DNA from: Pacificoceanicola sp048553275 | Lineage (GTDB): Bacteria; Pseudomonadota; Alphaproteobacteria; Rhodobacterales; Rhodobacteraceae | NCBI RefSeq assembly: GCF_048553275.1 | Contig: NZ_JBLZMW010000013.1 | Coordinates: 91,746 to 155,745, forward strand | Length of the DNA stretch: 64,000 nt | Reading direction: 5' to 3' | Shown here: in pieces, positions 60,624 to 64,000 of the stretch | Position numbering within the stretch: position 1 is the first letter of the stretch | Layout: each line of letters starts with the position of its first letter | Program-made: the position numbers and the translations under genes | Notes under the pieces: generated by a model | What the model saw: only the letters and a program-made list of their open reading frames with translations | Told to the model about the DNA's origin: nothing | The model's database searches: none

Positions 60624-63344
60624 ATGCTGGGAAAAATCGCGCGAAAGGTGTTCGGCACTCCGAATGACCGCAAGGTCAAGGCCACCCGCCCCCTGGTGGA
60701 AAAGATCAATGCGCTTGAGCCCGAGTTCGAAAAACTCGATGATGCCGGCCTGATCGCCAAGACCGAAGAATTCAAGAAGCGTGTGGCGGAGGGCGAAAGC
60801 CTTGACCACATTCTGCCCGAAGCCTTTGCCAACTGCCGCGAAGCCGCCAAGCGGGCGCTTGGCCTGCGCGCGTTTGATGTGCAGCTCATGGGCGGGATTT
60901 TCCTGCATCAGGGCAATATTTCCGAGATGAAGACCGGCGAAGGTAAAACGCTCGTCGCAACCTTTCCCTCCTACCTCAACGCGCTGACCGGGCGCGGCGT
61001 TCATATCGTGACGGTGAACGACTACCTCGCCAAGCGCGACGCGGAATGGATGAGCAAAGTCTATACCGCGCTCGGCATGACCACCGGCGTGGTCTATCCG
61101 CGCCAGCCGGACGACGAGAAGAAGGCCGCCTATGCCTGTGACGTGACCTACGCCACGAACAACGAGCTCGGCTTTGACTATCTGCGCGACAATATGAAGT
61201 CTGAACTGAGCCAGATCAATCAAAAGGACCACTATTACGCCGTCGTCGACGAGGTGGACTCGATCCTTGTCGACGAAGCGCGGACTCCCCTGATCATCTC
61301 CGGCCCCGCCGATGACCGATCAGACCTATATCAGGGAATCGACAAGCTGATCCCGGAACTGACCGAAGAGCATTACACTATCGACGAAAAGACGCGGAAC
61401 GTCACCTTCACCGACGAAGGCAACGAATTCCTCGAAGAGCAGTTGCGCGCGCGCGGCATTCTGCCCGAAGGCCAGACGCTCTACGATCCGGAGAGCACAA
61501 CGGTTGTGCACCACGTGAATCAGGGCCTGCGTGCCCACAAGCTGTTCACGCGCGACAAGGATTACATCGTCCGCGATGGCGAAGTCGTTCTGATCGACGA
61601 ATTCACCGGCCGCATGATGGCGGGACGCCGCCTGTCCGAGGGTCTTCATCAGGCCATCGAGGCCAAGGAAGGCTGCCAGATCCAGCCGGAAAACGTCACC
61701 CTCGCCTCCGTGACCTTCCAGAATTATTTCCGTCTTTACGACAAGCTGGGCGGCATGACCGGCACGGCTGTGACCGAAGCCGAGGAATTCATGGAGATCT
61801 ACGGCCTTGGCGTGGTCGAGGTTCCCACCAACCGGCCCATCGCCCGGATCGACGACGATGACGCTGTCTATCGCACCGCCCGCGAAAAATACGACGCCAT
61901 CGTGAAACAGATTGGCGAATCGCATGAGAAGGGTCAGCCGGTCCTCGTCGGCACCACCTCCATCGAAAAATCCGAGATGCTGAGCCAGCTGCTCAAGGCC
62001 GCAAACCTACCGCACAACGTGCTCAACGCACGCCAGCACGAGCAGGAAGCCCAGATTGTCGCCGACGCGGGCAAGCTTGGCGCGGTGACCATCGCAACCA
62101 ACATGGCCGGTCGCGGCACCGACATCAAACTCGGGGGCAACGTTGACTTCCAGATCATGGAAGCCATCGCCGACAACCCCGAGCGTGACCCCGAAGAAAT
62201 CCGCAAGGAAATCGAAGCCCAGCACGAGACCGACGAACAGGCGGTTAAGGACGCGGGCGGGCTTTATGTTCTGGCCACCGAGCGTCACGAAAGCCGCCGC
62301 ATCGATAACCAGTTGCGCGGCCGCTCGGGCCGTCAGGGCGACCCGGGCCGGTCGTCCTTCTACCTCTCGCTCGAAGACGACCTGATGCGTATTTTCGGCT
62401 CTGAGCGCCTTGAAAAGGTGCTCTCGTCTCTCGGTATGAAAGAGGGCGAGGCGATCGTACACCCTTGGGTGAACAAATCGCTGGAGCGCGCGCAGGCAAA
62501 GGTTGAGGGCCGCAACTTTGACATCCGCAAGCAGCTGCTGAAGTTCGATGACGTGATGAACGATCAGCGCAAGGTGATCTTCAGCCAGCGCCGTGAAATC
62601 ATGGAAGCGCAGGATCTGTCAGAGATCGTGCAAGACATGCGGCACGAGGTCATCGATGAGCTGGTCGACGTCTATGCGCCGCCGAAGGCCTATGCCGATC
62701 AATGGGACGTTCAGGGCCTCTATGCCGCCTGCATGGAGAAACTGGGCCTCGACCTGCCGGTAATTGCTTGGGCCGATGAAGATGGAGTCGATCAGGACAC
62801 GCTTCGCGAGCGCCTGGAAGCGGCGTCCGATAAGTTCATGGCGGAGAAAGCAGAGGCCTTTGGCCCCGAGACCATGCGTCAGATCGAAAAGCAGGTTCTT
62901 CTACAGACCATCGACGGAAAATGGCGCGAGCATTTGTTGACACTGGAGCATCTGCGCTCGGTTGTCGGTTTCCGAGGCTATGCGCAGCGGGACCCGTTGA
63001 ACGAGTACAAGACAGAAGCCTTCCAGCTTTTTGAAGGCCTGCTTGAAGGGCTTCGTGAGCAAGTCACCGCGCAGCTGAGCCAGGTTCGCCCGATGACCCA
63101 GGAAGAGCAGCGGGCCATGATGCAGCAGCTCGCCGCGCAGCAATCCGCGATGCAACAGGCCGCCCGCGACGCGCAGGCCCAGCATGAGCCGGTTCTGCCC
63201 ACCGGTGAAGATGAAGGCGCCCGTCAGGCCGCGGCCGGATTTGACGAAAACGATCCCGCGACATGGGGCAATCCCGGTCGCAACGACCTCTGCCCATGCG
63301 GATCGGGCGACAAGTTCAAGCATTGCCATGGGCGCCTGACCTAA
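60624..63344 (+). CDS. secA: Protein translocase ATPase SecA
   Basis: 906 residues from ATG 60624 (MLGKIARKVFGTPNDR). Walker A is MKTGEGKT, Walker B DEVDSILVDEARTPLIISG, and the second helicase domain holds TNMAGRGTDIKLGG and RGRSGRQGDPG. The C-terminal SecB/lipid-binding zinc motif CPCGSGDKFKHCHG is complete. SecA drives post-translational export through SecYEG. Confidence 0.98.
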   Translation: MLGKIARKVFGTPNDRKVKATRPLVEKINALEPEFEKLDDAGLIAKTEEFKKRVAEGESLDHILPEAFANCREAAKRALGLRAFDVQLMGGIFLHQGNISEMKTGEGKTLVATFPSYLNALTGRGVHIVTVNDYLAKRDAEWMSKVYTALGMTTGVVYPRQPDDEKKAAYACDVTYATNNELGFDYLRDNMKSELSQINQKDHYYAVVDEVDSILVDEARTPLIISGPADDRSDLYQGIDKLIPELTEEHYTIDEKTRNVTFTDEGNEFLEEQLRARGILPEGQTLYDPESTTVVHHVNQGLRAHKLFTRDKDYIVRDGEVVLIDEFTGRMMAGRRLSEGLHQAIEAKEGCQIQPENVTLASVTFQNYFRLYDKLGGMTGTAVTEAEEFMEIYGLGVVEVPTNRPIARIDDDDAVYRTAREKYDAIVKQIGESHEKGQPVLVGTTSIEKSEMLSQLLKAANLPHNVLNARQHEQEAQIVADAGKLGAVTIATNMAGRGTDIKLGGNVDFQIMEAIADNPERDPEEIRKEIEAQHETDEQAVKDAGGLYVLATERHESRRIDNQLRGRSGRQGDPGRSSFYLSLEDDLMRIFGSERLEKVLSSLGMKEGEAIVHPWVNKSLERAQAKVEGRNFDIRKQLLKFDDVMNDQRKVIFSQRREIMEAQDLSEIVQDMRHEVIDELVDVYAPPKAYADQWDVQGLYAACMEKLGLDLPVIAWADEDGVDQDTLRERLEAASDKFMAEKAEAFGPETMRQIEKQVLLQTIDGKWREHLLTLEHLRSVVGFRGYAQRDPLNEYKTEAFQLFEGLLEGLREQVTAQLSQVRPMTQEEQRAMMQQLAAQQSAMQQAARDAQAQHEPVLPTGEDEGARQAAAGFDENDPATWGNPGRNDLCPCGSGDKFKHCHGRLT

Positions 63345-63864
63345 GTCCAAACAGCTGAAGAAGACGGTCGAGTTTGTCCCAAACCGAGGCAAGTTTGTCC
63401 CCAGGTCTGTCTGTATTTAGAGGGCGCCGCGAGGCGCCCTTACTTCATTTGGCACCTGGCGTTTAGGACAAATTAATTCACTTCCAAGCCAATACTTACC
63501 GCCTGTACTGACATTGGTCCTCCAATCCGCAGCTCCGCCTGAGAGACACCATGGCACCGCAGGGCGGCACACATGCGATGACGGCGGGCTCGACCGGCTT
63601 CAATAAGTGCTTGGCCTTTCACACACCGCCGAACGATCCTTCCCGTTCCGCAAATCACTGGTCGCCTGACGACAGCATGGTTTCGTGGTCTCGAGGACTA
63701 CGTTTGAGCCTCGAACAAGGCGTCGCCAACAAAGAGCATTGAAGCCAGGAAATCGATCTATAATCGGGCGTTTCCTCCCAAAGGGCTTATTTCATTGAAC
63801 AACTCCCCCTTGATCGAAGTGCTCTCGGCTGATTCACTTTCAGCATAGGGTTGGAGGATCGGCG
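63345..63864. other. Gene-poor region between secA and the IS fragment
   Basis: No convincing gene. It holds the secA terminator, two direct GTTTGTCCC copies (63372 and 63391) plus an inverted GGACAAA (63467), and sequence leading into the IS fragment. The repeats suggest remnants of mobile DNA. Confidence 0.45.
63421..63440 (+). terminator. Intrinsic terminator-like hairpin after secA
   Basis: AGGGCGCC and GGCGCCCT form a perfect 8-bp stem with a GCGA loop, 76 bases past the secA stop; the following sequence TACTTCATTT is only moderately T-rich. Confidence 0.65.
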
Positions 63865-64000
63865 ATGATGGGACCGCGGCGGGAGGCGCAATCGGCGTTG
63901 TTTTAAGAGTTCTCGCGCGCGGATGTTTTAATAGTTCTCGCGCGCGGATCACGTGCCCCGGAGCCACCTGCTGCGCTCCATCGACCGGTTCGTTGATTTG
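63865..64000 (+). pseudogene. Broken transposase N-terminus (IS5/IS1182-like), runs off window
   Basis: After GGAGG, ATGATG begins MMGPRREAQSALF and then hits TAA. Past two 25-base repeats another frame continues ADHVPRSHLLRSIDRFVDL, the usual start of IS5/IS1182-type transposases. The 25-base duplication shifts the frame, and TAA replaces the expected Tyr codon in both copies. The element is therefore non-functional here unless translation is recoded. Confidence 0.7.
63900..63949 (+). repeat. 25-bp tandem duplication inside the transposase start
   Basis: Units 63900-63924 and 63925-63949 differ at one base (GTTTTAAG versus GTTTTAAT at the eighth position). The length is not a multiple of three, so the copy shifts the reading frame. 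Confidence 0.9.

Overview
The window is a GC-rich stretch of an alphaproteobacterial chromosome, very probably a Rhodobacteraceae (Roseobacter-group) species. The signs are a split F0 ATP synthase operon with paired b and b' subunits (atpI-atpB-atpE-atpF'-atpF), a MipZ division ATPase, a rimP-nusA-ylxR-infB operon whose YlxR protein carries an L7Ae-like half, an ffh-rpsP-rimM ribosome/secretion cluster, and a perfect CtrA-type box. I saw no rRNA, tRNA or CRISPR array. Most genes are ordinary core genome.

Layout. 1-6.4 kb: 5' end of phnM, a lipase-like hydrolase, a NUDIX hydrolase, an EamA transporter, smc and a small lipoprotein. 6.4-8.6 kb: a polytopic membrane protein behind two ATTC-N8-GAAT operators, then mipZ. 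8.8-11.5 kb: F0 operon. 11.7-14.3 kb: ArsR regulator, EamA transporter with LysR regulator, small secreted protein. 14.7-20 kb: ffh, four tandem GNAT acetyltransferases, chorismate mutase, rpsP, a 54-aa ORF and rimM, packed as one transcription unit. 20-26.4 kb: agmatinase-like hydrolase, NlpC/P60 hydrolase, M17 aminopeptidase, carbonic anhydrase, small unknowns, asd. 26.7-29.5 kb: a FlaA1/CapD-type sugar dehydratase and a LOG-family protein. 29.8-34.7 kb: the four-gene imelysin / di-heme / imelysin / DUF1513 iron locus. 34.8-37 kb: monomeric NADP isocitrate dehydrogenase. 37.2-51.3 kb: an alginate-type exopolysaccharide operon with a divergent polysaccharide lyase. 52.1-57.6 kb: rimP-nusA-ylxR-infB. 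57.9-60.5 kb: mutT, argJ and a parvulin isomerase. 60.6-63.3 kb: secA. The right end holds a decayed insertion-sequence fragment.

The most interesting system is the nine-gene minus-strand operon at 37.2-50.0 kb. Its order is algD, alg8, alg44-like, algA-like, algG-like, a helical-repeat protein, algX-like, a giant Sel1-repeat protein, algL-like. The precursor and polymerase genes (GDP-mannose dehydrogenase, Alg8 glycosyltransferase, GDP-mannose pyrophosphorylase half of AlgA) keep their catalytic motifs. By comparison with my recall of the Pseudomonas proteins, every accessory or modifying component looks degenerate: the phosphomannose isomerase half of AlgA, the c-di-GMP motif of the Alg44 PilZ domain, the DPHD motif of AlgG, the Asp-His/Ser triad of AlgX, and the His/Arg/Tyr set of AlgL. 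No algE porin and no algI/J/F acetylation genes are present. A lipoprotein polysaccharide lyase is transcribed divergently and could supply the missing lyase activity. The shared promoter holds a perfect TTAA-N7-TTAAC box. This suggests a divergent, perhaps cell-cycle-linked, unmodified polyuronate secretion system. It is inferred from reading alone and needs structural alignment and polymer chemistry to confirm.

Other regulatory signals: two ATTC-N8-GAAT boxes ahead of the 6505 membrane protein, an intrinsic terminator inside the rimP leader, a hairpin between atpE and atpF', and several intrinsic terminators between convergent genes. Start codons were moved from the longest frame wherever a Shine-Dalgarno sequence, signal peptide or family start favoured an internal codon.
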